Positions 1 to 11,394 of a stretch of 64,000 nucleotides of DNA are shown one piece after another. Every line of letters begins with the position of its first letter. Within the stretch, counting starts at the first letter, position 1. Source of the DNA: Lyophyllum atratum (Eukaryota; Basidiomycota; Agaricomycetes; Agaricales; Lyophyllaceae); NCBI GenBank assembly GCA_014905825.1, contig JACGCN010000008.1:930001-994000 (forward strand), in the 5' to 3' direction. The notes below the pieces were generated by a model, which saw only the letters and a list, made by a program, of their open reading frames with translations, made no database searches and was not told the DNA's origin. Both the position numbers and the translations under genes were made by a program.

Positions 1-473
1 ATATTCTTCTCAAGACAGTCTCTTCCACTGTGGTTTATCTATTCTTCAGCCCATGCATTGGGACGGAGATGGCCTATGGCACTCAGTTAAATGCCCTGCT
101 TGTTGCGAAACGGGAGACGTAGAGTAGGGCGTACCAAAGGTAGACTCGTGACCAGTCTCTCAACGGAGGAAACTTCGAGTAGAGGAGGCTTGCCCTTCGT
201 CGAGGGAACGGTCACCGGTCTATACCAAAGACTGTTTCATGATACCGCGTTGGAAATTACTTCGGAGTCTGGGTGGGTCCATTCAGACACGATCAAGGTC
301 TAAGTTATCCCTTGGTAACCAGCGAAAAAGATCTAGTCTCGGAAATCGGTGGGTCATTGAGACATGGGCTAAGAAACTTAAAGGGTGTGGAACCTCCTTA
401 TCGCTTGTAACTAGCGAACAAGATCAACTCGCCTCGTCGCAATTCACAGCTCGGAAGTCCACAAAACAACAAA
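1..473. other. Upstream region, no gene recognised
   Basis: No open frame here shows a recognisable motif or a convincing exon structure. The 3' part is presumably the promoter and 5' UTR of the short-chain dehydrogenase that starts at 474. Confidence 0.5.
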
Positions 474-1540
474 ATGGCATCCACACTAACCACAGCTCTC
501 GATGGTAAGGACTTTCGGAAACCTTCTCTTTTCTGCACCAAGCGCTCAATGGTTCGATAGGGAAAGTGGCTATTGTCACTGGATCGTCTAGGGGTATTGG
601 AGCAGCCATAGCAAGACGTCTGGCGGAGGAAGGTGCCAATGTCGTTGTAAATTGTCTGTCTATTTGCTTCAAGCCTCGATCACATCTTGATGATAATGGA
701 ATATATCATAGATGTCAATAGCGCGAAGCCAGCTGAGGACCTCGTAAAGGAGATCTTAGCCAAAGGAAAGGGCGGAGCTGTGGCTGTCAAAGCCAATGTC
801 TCGACAATTGCCGGCGGAAAGGAGCTTCTTGATGGAACCATCAAGGCGTACGGAAAGGTCGACATTTTGGTTTGCAATGCTGGGATCATGGGCAGCAAGC
901 CCCTGGCCGATGTCGACGAGCAATTCTTCGATGATCATATGAACAGTAACGTGAAGGGGCCTTTATTTTTGGCGCAAGCTGTCGCGCCGCTCCTTCCAGC
1001 GCGTACGTCTCGTGCCTTCTCGTGCTCATAATGTTCATAAATCTATTAATAATCTCATCTGTCATGTGTAGCAGGTGGCCGTATCATATTCTTCTCTAGT
1101 AGCCTAACAGCTGCTTCCTCAGTTTTGCCCAATGCGCTCACTTATGTTGCCTCAAAGGGTTTGCACGAAGCTTAACGCCTCTAAGTCGTGGCTGACCATG
1201 CTCTCTGATCAGGCGCTATGGAGCAAATTTCACGCGTTCTTGCCAAGGACCTTGGGGCACGAGGAGTCACTGTAAATACGGTCTCCCCCGGCCCTGTCGA
1301 TACAGACCTGTTCCGAGCAGGCAAGCCGGACCAAGTCATAAACTTTATCGCTTCGCAGCACCCAGGTAATCGTCTCGGACAACCTGAAGATATCGCGCCA
1401 CTCGTCGCGTTTTTGGCCAGCCCAGCAGCGCAATGGGTCAATGGTCAAAACATTCGAGCGAACGGCGTCAGTGCCTTACCTTCGGTTAACTTGCGCCTAT
1501 CTGATCTGAGGCATGCCAAATACAGGGATTTGTGGTTTAG
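474..1540 (+). CDS. Short-chain dehydrogenase/reductase (3-oxoacyl-ACP reductase-like)
   Basis: A classical SDR, an NAD(P)-dependent oxidoreductase; the substrate cannot be told from sequence. I infer six exons: 474-504, 561-653, 712-1002, 1072-1158, 1213-1466 and 1526-1540. They join in frame to 771 nt, a 256-residue protein, the usual classical SDR length. Visible motifs are the cofactor-binding TGSSRGIG near residue 20, NAG in the middle (NAGIMG), the YVASK catalytic Tyr/Lys pair, a following VNTVSPGPVDTD stretch, and a C-terminus ending ANGGFVV, all typical of bacterial-type FabG relatives. The last exon is only 15 nt and supplies GFVV plus the stop; without it the family C-terminus would be lost. 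All introns are 46-70 nt with GT-AG ends. The start is the first ATG that opens directly into the Rossmann fold. Confidence 0.88.
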
Positions 1541-3169
1541 ATGTTCTAGAGATATCTCTCGCGTTGTCTGCTGTTCTACTTCTTGTCTCTTTGATTATCA
1601 TCCTGCCACTCCACAAGCTATGTAAAGAAAACTAGTCTGAGAAAAAGCTTGTTCGGCATCGATCGGACCGGGTTTACTTCCGAGGCTCGGACGACCTGCG
1701 GAGCTTGAACTGCGCTTATTGATTTCTAACATCGCGACCAAATATGTGCCCCATTCCTCGATTCTTTGAGCCTCAAACCAACGCAACTCAAACGAGATTT
1801 TTTCTTCATCCATCTAGACTCATGCCCTGAGGTGGATTATCTGTGTTTCTCGAGCCTGAGATGTCTTACGCCTCAAATTTGTGGGGATCTGAAGATCCTA
1901 CGGGGTCTCAGCTCTTCACTAACGGACACCGCTGATGCGCACAAGCCAGAACTCGAAGTTAATTCAGATCTCATGTACTCTTGCCACAAATATGGTCTTC
2001 ATTACCCCTCGTACATGCTTTACTTCCTCGCTACTTCTGATAGGCATACTGGACAAAATTATACTTCCGTCATTCGACCTCCGCATCGCATATTGGATCC
2101 AGCCCGCGTGCTCCTCCTCATATATATACTTAGTCACACGGAAACTCCGCGTCGGGTTCGCTACAACCCTGAACAAGCTCGGAAGGACCTCGCCAGCCAA
2201 TCAGATCCTGCCACTCCCGCCTAATGCTCCCAAGGGCCTCGCTTGGAATTTGATGTAATTCATAATGCCGTCATAATGTGGGGAATTGGGGATGGCGAAC
2301 GGCTTTAAAGCCAGCTGGGAGGGACAGGTAGTCGGAACTCTCCAGCCTTGCTTTGACAGGTGTGAGTGATATATTTCTCTTCAATCTTTTTAGACTGGCC
2401 CATTGCAGTTCTACATTAAAATAGACCAGGAAGTTCATTTTTCTACTTTGTGGGGTATGTTGCCAGAGCACAAAGATACTCTGCCCTGAAGTTCTTGCGT
2501 GACCGGCTTTCCGAAATAGAAAGTACCAACGTGGAAGCGAAGGCCTTATAATTTTCCCCTAGCTGCTACATATTGACGCCCGCTGATACCTATCTGCACA
2601 TGCTGATCAACGATAATGCGCCGAGGACGCGGGCCCGATAGAAAACCTTCCTTGTTGCTTCCAAGATTATCAGCGATATCGTAGCTTACCTACGATTGCC
2701 TCGAGCCACCCAAAGCAGCAGAAAATCCAGGCGAACCATCAAATACTCGCGTCTCACGGACCGCAGTTATACCACCGAGTATATTTTTTCCAGCGGCAGA
2801 ACATGCCCATGGGAATGATCGCGGCATGGAAACATATGTATGGTTCATGGGAGATGTTGACATGGTGTTTCAACCACACGACATCGCGAAGACCTCAACA
2901 TTGGTTGTTACCAGCGGAGTTGATCCATAATGCCGGTGCGTAACGCAATGATCGCGGCCATGCCCGCTGGATGTGTCATGAGGCAATGAGAATTTAAAAC
3001 TACTGCGGTACAAATATACATACAAGCCCGATCCCAATATGAAGGAGTATACTAAATCATGCGACGTCGAAGGCTCCTTCGCGTCTTTTCAACCCCTCTG
3101 TCAGCCCCGCCGAGCGTCCACAGTGTCCCCAACCGGCTGGCATCTCGTTCCCTGTTTGATTCAAGCGGG
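1541..3169. other. Intergenic, no supported gene
   Basis: About 1.6 kb without a convincing gene. A plus-strand frame at about 2000-2258 ends with a Pro-rich LPLPP...PKGL stretch preceded by a hydrophobic segment. This is reminiscent of the N-terminal anchor and hinge of basidiomycete P450s, but nothing P450-like follows, so at most it is a relic. Confidence 0.4.
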
Positions 3170-3960
3170 TTACATCCCGTACTTTCTCTTGATCGCTGTC
3201 CAGGCCGGTGCCGCGATGGCGTTACGAGAAACAAAAACGCCCATGTCTTGCTCAGATATTCGATTGATGTCTACACGGTTCCAGTAACGAGAAAGCACGT
3301 AAGAGATATCTTGCGCATCGCCATCCGAGCCACGGCTACGGAGCAAGCAGCTTTAACTGCAGCCAGGAGACGAGGATCGCAAATGCATAGCGTACATTAT
3401 CCATGATTTTAGCTTGGCTCGGATGAACTCCGAGATCGTCAGGAACGGGACGCCTTGAAGCTTCATCACAGTCGTGTTGTCCAAGTGGCGTGGGCCCGAC
3501 TCCCCGGCGGCCAGTATCTCGATCTATCAGCAGCCCAAAGCTATTATATCCTGCAGGCAAAGGCTGAATCGAATGGGCTTACGTCGATAGGTGGGATCAG
3601 TCGATGATATGTGGCGTGGAGCCTGTACGGATTGACGGTTAGGGAAATGGGCGATCTACAAAACTGCAAACCTATTTGTCCAAGGGGAGTTGGTCGTGGT
3701 GAAGTCTGCACTGCCGGAGAGCGCGTCGCGCACCCGCCGGAAGGGGTGATTCTGGCCAAGCTCAACTATGCAAAAAATCTCCTGCGAAGGGTAAGAATAA
3801 CTGAGATTATATGGAGGTAGAAAGAACTTGCGTTCGCGTGCGGAGCGTTCGATAGAACAGCAGTCAAGACACTCCCGTAAAACGCATGAGGGACCTTGCT
3901 GGCATGTAGAAGGTATGAGAGAGCTACAGCCGCTTCCAAAAGCCTTCGAGTTTCAGACAT
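3170..3960 (-). CDS. Conserved basidiomycete hypothetical protein (nucleotidyltransferase-like fold possible)
   Basis: Five exons on the minus strand (3832-3960, 3672-3781, 3583-3622, 3396-3523, 3170-3335) join in frame to 573 nt, a 190-residue protein. From memory, the pattern PHAFYGS, then EIFCIVE, a central IEIL stretch, a VPFLTISEFIRAKLK block and a C-terminal DAQDISYVLSRYW...RISEQDM resembles a family of uncharacterised proteins common in agaricomycete genomes. The GS after a hydrophobic helix and the later acidic residues recall small nucleotidyltransferase-fold proteins, but I cannot assign an activity. The first intron (3782-3831) has a GC donor (GCAAGT) instead of GT; no GT alternative keeps the frame. 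The start is the Met of MSETRRLL, with no better in-frame candidate seen. Confidence 0.75.
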
Positions 3961-4686
3961 CGTAGCGCGGAGAGGGGAGAAGGTATGTTAGGCCCACTTC
4001 ATGTTAAGTCATAAGTCAGGTTGAAGTAGGGAGGAAGGAGCCGGCTGTAGCTGCATATGTAATAAGCCTGTGAAGAGGGACCCCAGCCTAGAAAAGAAAG
4101 AATCAACAGATGCCTGATCTCGTCGACCATCTCTTGCCGAAAACGGGTATGTCCGATCAGTCGAAACCAGAGCACGCTGTGGCAACGTTCCAGGTCGAAA
4201 ACAAGCAAAATATCCATGGAAGATTCATGACTATGCATCAACTAGATCATTGTATATATATAACGAAGCCTTGTGAAAAAACATAATTAGAGAGAGTAAG
4301 GTAAAGTGGAATGGATTTCGATGGATTTCGATGTACATACATTCAGGAGCGTTGGTCGACAAATGGAACACGGATCACAAGCCTGGCCGATGGCTAAAGA
4401 CTCTTCCCTGGATAGCAGCTAAATGAAGGAACGAGTTACAAGTTGGTTAGAGTCAGAATCTTGAATCCGGACATGTTTTCCCATTTGGAAGAAGAAATGG
4501 CTCGTGGGGCCCTGGGTTGCGATCAGTGATCACGTTGATTTTACAGGGTCACATGTGACCAGTAACACGTCATGTGGATATCCTGAAATTTCCTCTGCAT
4601 CGTCTTCGCTTCTCGACAAGGCGGCTTCCAAGGGTTCGCATCTGCGCATGCATACAGGGTTCTGGAGAACAAGTTCCAGTCATGTA
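3961..4686. other. Intergenic between the hypothetical protein and MRS2
   Basis: This is a divergent promoter region for the flanking genes. It contains short open frames only, including an 80-codon minus-strand frame at 3999-4241 without recognisable features. An in-frame upstream ATG at 4648 could extend MRS2 by 13 residues. Confidence 0.5.
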
Positions 4687-6646
4687 ATGCGAGCACTTCG
4701 CAGGGCTGTCGCCTCTCCAAACGCCACAAGCCTGGCATTTACCCCGCATCACCGCTGCTCACAACCGCTCGTTTCAAAGCGTGTGCTTCAACTCTCTTCA
4801 AACGCCTCCTATGCTCGGTTAGAAACACGAAAAGGTCCACTGGCGAGTTACACCACGTCTAGGAACATCTCTTGGTCGACGAAGCAGCATACTCCCCCAG
4901 TTGAGTTGTCGAATGATGAGGAGGATGCAGCCAAGGCTGCAATTTTAGAGAAGGTGATGAAAGGGCGTCAGCCAACGGATCTGATGCTGCGTTGTGAGTC
5001 ATTGAAGGAGTTTTCGGTTAATTTGAGTCTGAGACGTATTCCTAGGTACTGTGCTGGATGCTGAAGGTAAATCAGACTCATGACATGTGTCTTCGTAAGG
5101 TAACTCTTCTGCCAGGCAACGTGAAGACAATTTCCGGTCATTTCAAAAAGTCCGATTTGAGTGCGGAACACGCTTTGAATGTGAGCGAAGATTATCGGAT
5201 CATCAAGCCCACTGAACTTAAAAATCAAGGCCCGCGATCTACGCAAAATCGATTCTCGAGTCCCTAATCTCGTCCCAACTATTCTCGTGCGAAGGGAAGC
5301 CATCCTGGTGGGTTTCGCGCAAATGTCCTAGAAAGTTGAGTTTTGAAGTTGGCTGCAGGTCAACATACTTCACATTCGGGCTCTTGTCAAATCCGATGCT
5401 GTTATCCTTTTTGACACGTATGGTTCCGCCGACTCCAGGCTTCATTCGGTTTTTCTGTATCATTTGGAAGTCAGTGACCTTCTAATCTTTGAGTGGCGTA
5501 ACTTGACGTGAACCGTATAGCACAACCTCAAGTCCAAAGGGTCTGGCTCACCCTACGAATTCAGGTATTGATATTTAGACTATTCTTTCCGCAAGATACC
5601 TACATTAATCCATCAGAGCTCTCGAATCAATTCTTCTCTCCGTCTTAAGCGCGTTGGAGGCTGAAATGGTCTTCATCCGTAATCTCGTGGGAGGCTTGCT
5701 AGCAGAATTGGAGGACAATATCGATCACGATCGATTTAAGCGTCTGCTCCACTACTCTAGGCGCCTGACCAGTTTTCAGAACAGAGCCAAGTTGGTATGT
5801 CAGTCTGTCTCCGTATGTCTGTTCCAAAGGAGTTAATCAGGTGACAGGTCGAGGAGGCTTTAGAGGAAGTCTTGAGCCAAGGTATCAATCACGTCAATCT
5901 TTTCTACCTGTGTTCCTGACTCGTTTCCCCGCAGATGATGATTTGAATGCGATGTACCTCACGGACAAGAAAAACAGTATAATTCGTGAGCTACAGGATC
6001 ACGAGGAGCTAGAAGTTTTACTAGAATCCTTTACTAAACAAGTGGAGGAGATAGTCAACGAGGCGGAGAATATACAGGTAAGGAATTTGTCCTCTTTGAG
6101 GGGGTATACTAATGATCGAATAGAGCAATGTACAATCCACACAAGAGATTGTGGAACTAATCTTGGACTCTAATCGTAATGCATTACTTGCTCTCGACTT
6201 GCAGGTACTGTTGAAACACTCTGAAACGACCCTCTGACTAACGATCACTAGGTGTCTATCGCCACGCTAGGTGTAGGCTCAGGGGCTTTAATTGCTGGAC
6301 TTTTTGGTATGAACGTAAGCTGCCGTATTTGTCTCAACATCCATCTTCAACATCACTGGGAAACTCTCATGTACAGTTGACGAGCCATATGGAGCAAAAC
6401 CCATATGCCTTCTATGGCATGTCCACAGGGTCTGCAGCGCTTGCACTATTAGTGGCGTGGATGGGCCTTAGAAAGTATGAGTTTCTTTGTTCATGACCTC
6501 GCCAGATAACTTACCATGAAATTTGCACGCGCAGGCTTGCCAAAATCCGGAAAGTTGGCCTCTCAAGCAGTCCGAATAGCCAAAAAGCTCGGAAGCCTTG
6601 GCTTCCGCTTCCACTTCGGAGAAGAAGCCAGGATGGCTGGTCATAA
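4687..6646 (+). CDS. MRS2: Mitochondrial inner-membrane magnesium channel, MRS2/LPE10 (CorA superfamily)
   Basis: Thirteen exons (4687-4993, 5046-5066, 5116-5180, 5230-5307, 5359-5469, 5521-5564, 5617-5794, 5848-5881, 5935-6077, 6124-6204, 6252-6314, 6377-6474, 6535-6646) join in frame to 1335 nt, 444 residues. The product imports Mg2+ into the mitochondrial matrix as a homo-oligomer. The N-terminus is rich in Arg, Ser and Ala with almost no acidic residues, as expected of a mitochondrial presequence. A long alpha-helical middle (NIDHDRFKRLL, then the acidic LEVLLESFTKQVEEIVNEAE) leads to two transmembrane helices separated by the GMN signature (GLFGMN, encoded at the end of exon 11) and the short loop TSHMEQNPYAF. 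The C-terminal tail is basic. Exon 2 is just 21 nt. The CDS starts at the Met of MRALRRAV; 4648 is an alternative. Confidence 0.93.
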
Positions 6647-6719
6647 CCCCACATCATATACACACAATCCGGAGAACCATCTAAGCGGCGCATCTCCTTA
6701 TTAACCATTAATGCCACCT

Positions 6720-7665
6720 CACATTACCCTACTCATAGTCGAGCTTCTTACCCTCATCATCGAACGGACCTTGACCGGACGGAATATCGCCAGTAATAAA
6801 TATACCCATGCGGTCATTTCTTGTGTGGACCTGCCCTCCCCTCGGGCCGCCATCATGCGTCATGATGTCGACAGAATCTGATACGGAGAAATGGGGCAGC
6901 AGTTTCAAGTAGAGGCTAGCTCGCATGAGACGTTGATAGGTGAGTTCCTGATTTTCTCGGCGGACCCAACCACGGGGACGAATGGTTTTTGCCGAATCGA
7001 TCGTTATCAGATGGTCTGTCTTCTTTCGAGAACATCGAGAATGACCTGTGTGCTTGTTTCTTGCCTGAAAGCTATCGTATGTCAGTGGTTTTCGGAAGAG
7101 AAGCTAGGGTCAGAGAACAAAGTTCGCCTCTTCTTTGGTTCTCACGGAGATGAGGCTCCCGAGCTGATGCCGCGCTTCAAAGGCAACAGGAAGTACGCGC
7201 GGGCTGGGTATCAAGTAGGTCAATGCCTGGATCTAGCGGCGCATAGTACAGCTCTCCACTTATGAACCTTGACAGGCAGGGAGCAGATGTCGAGGCTCGA
7301 GAAAAATCCACTCGCCGTGGATACATGTGTGACAGGAAGACACGGACTATACTGCCTGTGAGACTTCCTGAGAACTCGCTTCGAAGCATTCCCCTACGGA
7401 ATGAATGTGTGAAGGTATGCACTTGCGACGAAATCAAAGCAGTCAAACGACCCTACTGAATGAAACCGTGAATTGACCTTAGGATCGATGGAAGGAAGGT
7501 GAGGGGCTGGAATATGATACATTTCAATGCGAATAACATTGTGTTTGACACTAGTCATTGTCCCTGGATTCCAGTATTCCTTGGGATCCAATAAGCCCCA
7601 TTGTCGCCGTGAAGAAATCATCATGTGATGGTTAGTTTGATGACCATGGGGTATAGACTTTCATT
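6720..7665 (-). CDS. Unresolved multi-exon gene, function unknown
   Basis: Several minus-strand stretches look coding, but I could not assemble a unique model. The clearest is the 3' part: from about 7050 the frame runs without a stop to the TAG at 6729, ending in a hydrophilic stretch (RMGIFITGDIPSGQG...KKLDYE). An upstream stretch in the same phase (RTKEEANF, about 7110) may join to it across an intron. Further upstream, 7480-7620 encodes an exon-like segment containing YWNPGTM and MYHIPAPHLPSIDP. Splice-like GT and AG sites separate the parts, but the reading frame of the middle exon (about 7275-7395) is ambiguous. I recognise no domain. It is tail-to-tail with MRS2, only about 80 bp apart. 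It could also be a decayed gene. Confidence 0.35.
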
Positions 7666-9230
7666 TTGGGTAAGATGGCAATTCATTTTAGTCTCCAGGT
7701 TAAGAGAACGATGTGCCAATGACCAGAAGCGCGCGTGATTTCAAAAACATCCCATTCGAGGATCGGAGCGAAGGAGCGAAGGGGCGAAACTCGGATGTCC
7801 GTCCGAGATGAAGGCCGTCGTCCTGAGCCGCTGATGCAACGCTGAAGCTCGCAAAGGTGGGGGAAGTGGAGCATGGATATCCCGGTTCAAAAGTTTGTTC
7901 GACATAAACCCAAGGGGCCTCAAGGAGCTTCAAGGATCCGATGCCGGGTTATAAGGCATCTTTGAGCCCACACTGGCCGCTTGCTTTGCACTCGAAACAA
8001 ATGCTAAACGACATTCCAAGCGTGTACGATGTGATTGACGAGACGGAGTCAAGGATGAACTAGATCACCAGATGGATATTGCGACACTCATGACTTATAG
8101 AACAGTCGCCTGCTACTCATCTCCGCGGAAGGTTTGGCAAGATAACGCACTGACACACGATGATGTATCCTATGACAGGCGAGGGACGACGGGGAGGTGA
8201 CAGGGCTGGCAGGAAGGCAAGAATACACCCATTCTCCTCCCCCAAGATTCCGGCTTTGGGTCAGACGACACATTTTTTCTCCTGCGCAGAAATATTGAAT
8301 GAACGATTAAGTGCAGATTGAGCGGTGCTGTGGTGTATTAATTATCGCGAGATGACTGCGATGATAGACTGACGTCGGCGGGGCTGTGTGACAGACAGAG
8401 GAAGGCCCAGAAATAATTCGCGCTTGTAAGACTCGAGCTGTCGCATTGTGGTAGGCGATAGGAAAAATTTCATCACTTTGTCGTGAAAGAGGAGGACCGA
8501 TGGCCAGCGATTGTCAAAATCAAGTAGTGTGGAGTGGAAGGTTACTTTATCGATCGGTATCGTTCGGGCACGCGGTTCAGCGTCAACCAAACGTGTTCAT
8601 GCCAGTCGCACGACTTTGGTTCTAACTGCCGACACGGGGGCGTGATATGAATTGTAGCAGTTCAGAATGACGAATAAAGTGTGGCATAGTGGGCCATCGA
8701 TGCTCTAATAATGCGAAATTCTAGCATCTTTTGTGAGGGGTTTCTCGCTCAAGAATAATATAGAGACACATACAATTTAAAACACTTCGCTATCAGGGCG
8801 ACTGACACCGTACATTGGTCACAGAGGTCATGGCCAGAAGAGTCGCGCAGACGCCTCACACCTCTCGGCGGGTGAAAGAAGATGAAGGAGTTAAACAACT
8901 CTTTGAGACCAGATATTAAAATCGCTCATAGGAATTCTGTCATAATTTTTGAGCGGTCCAAAGCGTCGAAGTAAAAATTGCGGTTCTGGCAATAGATGTG
9001 GCACAAGTTCGTACGGATGGAACTTGGCCGGCTATTACCAACTCCGAGCTTCATGCTTCAGGGATAACAGGAGCAAACAGTCCTACTTTCCTGCCACTGC
9101 CAATTCCGTCGGAGTGATGTCAACTTGAAGACCTCCGACGACTACTCGTAGTCTCCAAGTTGTGGGGTTTCCCCACATACGTTCCATACGGCATTATCAA
9201 TGTGCCACAGTGTGCCTCAAGAGTTAACCT
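7666..9230. other. Gene-poor stretch
   Basis: About 1.6 kb with only short open frames on both strands and no recognisable motif, repeat or RNA gene. Confidence 0.45.
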
Positions 9231-9849
9231 TACCAGACTTTATCAGATCATCATGAATGAATGCTTGCGTCAAACGCCAATAGTGCGCATGCTTTAGCCT
9301 TTCAGTTCCTGCCAAACGGATGGTGCCGATAATATCACCAAAGTACCAGTCATATTCTTGGTCATTTCCCGACCCACTTTCCGCTCCTGGGCCTGGGGAG
9401 CCTACTACTCTAACTACCGCCGGGGAACTGTTGCCCGCGAAGCGAGCTTCTTCGTGGACTCAGGTTCGCAAGAACTTGAGATTATACAGAATGCAAGGTA
9501 GATATGCATGAATCTGGATCGGCGAACCCGGAAAACCCTGTTGTGAAGAAGGTACTCACATATCTGTGTCACAGGATCCTGCTTTAGTATACAGGCTGTC
9601 TTCCGCATTCGCCAGCATGCTAGTGCGTATAACCCAAGCTGTTTCCTTTTGCCCGGACGACCTCATTCTCAGGCTCTCTATCGACCGTATGCAGCCAAGT
9701 CTGTCGGACGATACTGTAGTCTTCCCTAGCAACGTCGCCAAATTTGCCTGGCCCTTCAGCGTTAGAGGGTGAAACTGCGAGACATCATGTGCCCCCCCTG
9801 TCCGACTCGGAGTCTGGGCCAGAGGTATATGGGATCTATCCTCTCCCAT
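9231..9849 (-). other. Possible unidentified coding region
   Basis: Two minus-strand open stretches have protein-like composition. One is 9556-9849, starting MGEDRSH and ending before a GTGAGT donor-like site. The other is about 9231-9440, open without an ATG and containing YDWYFGDIIGTIRLAG and FIHDDLIKSG before a GTAAGG donor-like site. The phases of the inferred junctions do not agree, so I cannot offer a model. No family is recognised. It may be a degraded or low-expression gene. Confidence 0.25.
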
Positions 9850-11162
9850 CGCAATCTTGTCTCCTTACGGCAGCGCCTTTAGCTTCAGAACTCCCCTGTC
9901 AATGTTCGTCATTCAATCTTCTGCCATGAAGAAACCGTGATGGAAGGGCGTTGACCTAATCATCCGAATCATTGTATGGGGCGTAGTTCACCGCAAGATT
10001 GACCTTTGAGGTAGCAGATGTGAATATCTCTTTCACTCATTCCGCGTCGATAAATTACTCATGTTACTGCCACGAAGACTTGAAAGGCTGGGCATCAGAA
10101 TGACCTCTTGACTGGTCCGCGACACTATCACTATGGTAGCCGCCCAACTATGGCATATCGGAGGTGTGGCTCTCGTTCTGCGACGTTCAAGAAAAAAGAT
10201 GTGCGCTCGAGGATTCAGGGGGAGAAAAGCTGACCCTGCCTCTATTCAGAGCACCGGAGTTGACCGAGCCACCCCAACGCCACACTTGATCCTACATCCT
10301 TTGGCGGCTATGCGATCACCATTGTCATAGTCAGTGGCTCAACCCTACCTGCACATGAGCTAACTGGATATACCCATCGCCTTGGCAAACTACGCACACC
10401 AGTAGACGGAGCACTCTAGGTTCTTCTGCGGGTGCTTCTCTTTGACGGTGTGAAGCTGCGCAATGGCTGTTGATTTGCCGCCCGTGCATGCACGGGGCAG
10501 CCGAGATCGCGAACAGATTTCGGACGGTTCTGACCGCTTCTAATTTGAGCGTTCTCATGTTATAACCCTTGAAGTTGCAACTCATTTGTTTCGTCATGTC
10601 GGAGCAGAGGATGGGGTTCAGGTCCTGTTGACGCACGTCGGCGCCCAAACTGAAGCTGACGCGCGTGTGCATATTCGTAACATCTACTCGCCGACGACGA
10701 CCTCAACCATTCAATGTTACCAGCTTTGGCGGGTCCGTAACGTCTGTAGAGCACACGGTCGCCGACTCAGCTGTAGCCACTACTTGATGGCGTAGCGACA
10801 TGGGTGAACAACCGTGACTCCGTAAGTAAAATACGTTCACTTATCTGTACACATAACGGTGCAGCCACACTGTATATAGACGACATGTAGGAGTGAGTAC
10901 TGACAGAGTTGAAACGGCCCCCGCCTTTGTCACTTCGCGTGAGCATAGTACTTTCATGCGTCCGTCCGTGGACCTCTTGCCTATCTTCCCTTTCGTTCTC
11001 GTCCCTTTCGCTCCAATCATCTTCATCGCATATTGATATTTCATCCAAATGGCTAGGTAAGTCTGTCTCTGACATCTGTTCCCGGAGGTACATGGACAGA
11101 GAAGACATCGCCATCATTGAGGGCCAGACTGGAAGTGGAGGGCAGGAGAAAGAAGCAAAAAG
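9850..11162. other. Gene-poor stretch before the tRNA
   Basis: Only overlapping short frames on both strands are present (for example minus 10331-10672), with no recognised motif. No convincing exon chain was found. Confidence 0.4.
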
Positions 11163-11254
11163 TGGTCCAATCCAGGATCGAACTGGAGACCTTCTGTGTG
11201 AAGAACTTTGAATCTCTTGTAAGACAGAAATCATAACCACTAGACCATTGGACC
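11163..11254 (-). tRNA. tRNA-Val (anticodon UAC) with a 19-nt intron
   Basis: The minus strand folds as a complete cloverleaf. The acceptor stem is GGTCCAA/TTGGACC with discriminator A. The D arm is GTCTAGTGGTTATGAT. The anticodon stem is TCTGT/ACAGA with loop CTTACAC, the variable loop AGGTC, and the T arm TCCAG-TTCGATC-CTGGA. The mature form is 73 nt. The anticodon TAC lies at 11219-11221. A 19-nt intron (11199-11217) interrupts the loop one base after the anticodon, the standard position for eukaryotic tRNA introns. A- and B-box promoters are internal. A C-terminal CCA is not encoded, as expected. Confidence 0.95.
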
Positions 11255-11394
11255 GTTATTAGACGAGTTATCGGGATAACCATAGCGACCAATTGATATA
11301 CTTAGATCATGTGCGGCTTATGATAATTGTGGAGATCATGGCCGTGGAAGTTGGTGATGCTCACAGCCGCTATTGTGCTCGCTGTCCACCTACT

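Noticed and set aside
1935..2258. Plus-strand frame with a hydrophobic stretch and an LPLPP...PKGL hinge like the start of a P450
   Set aside because: Only a weak resemblance over about 30 residues; no downstream P450 motifs, so not called as a gene.
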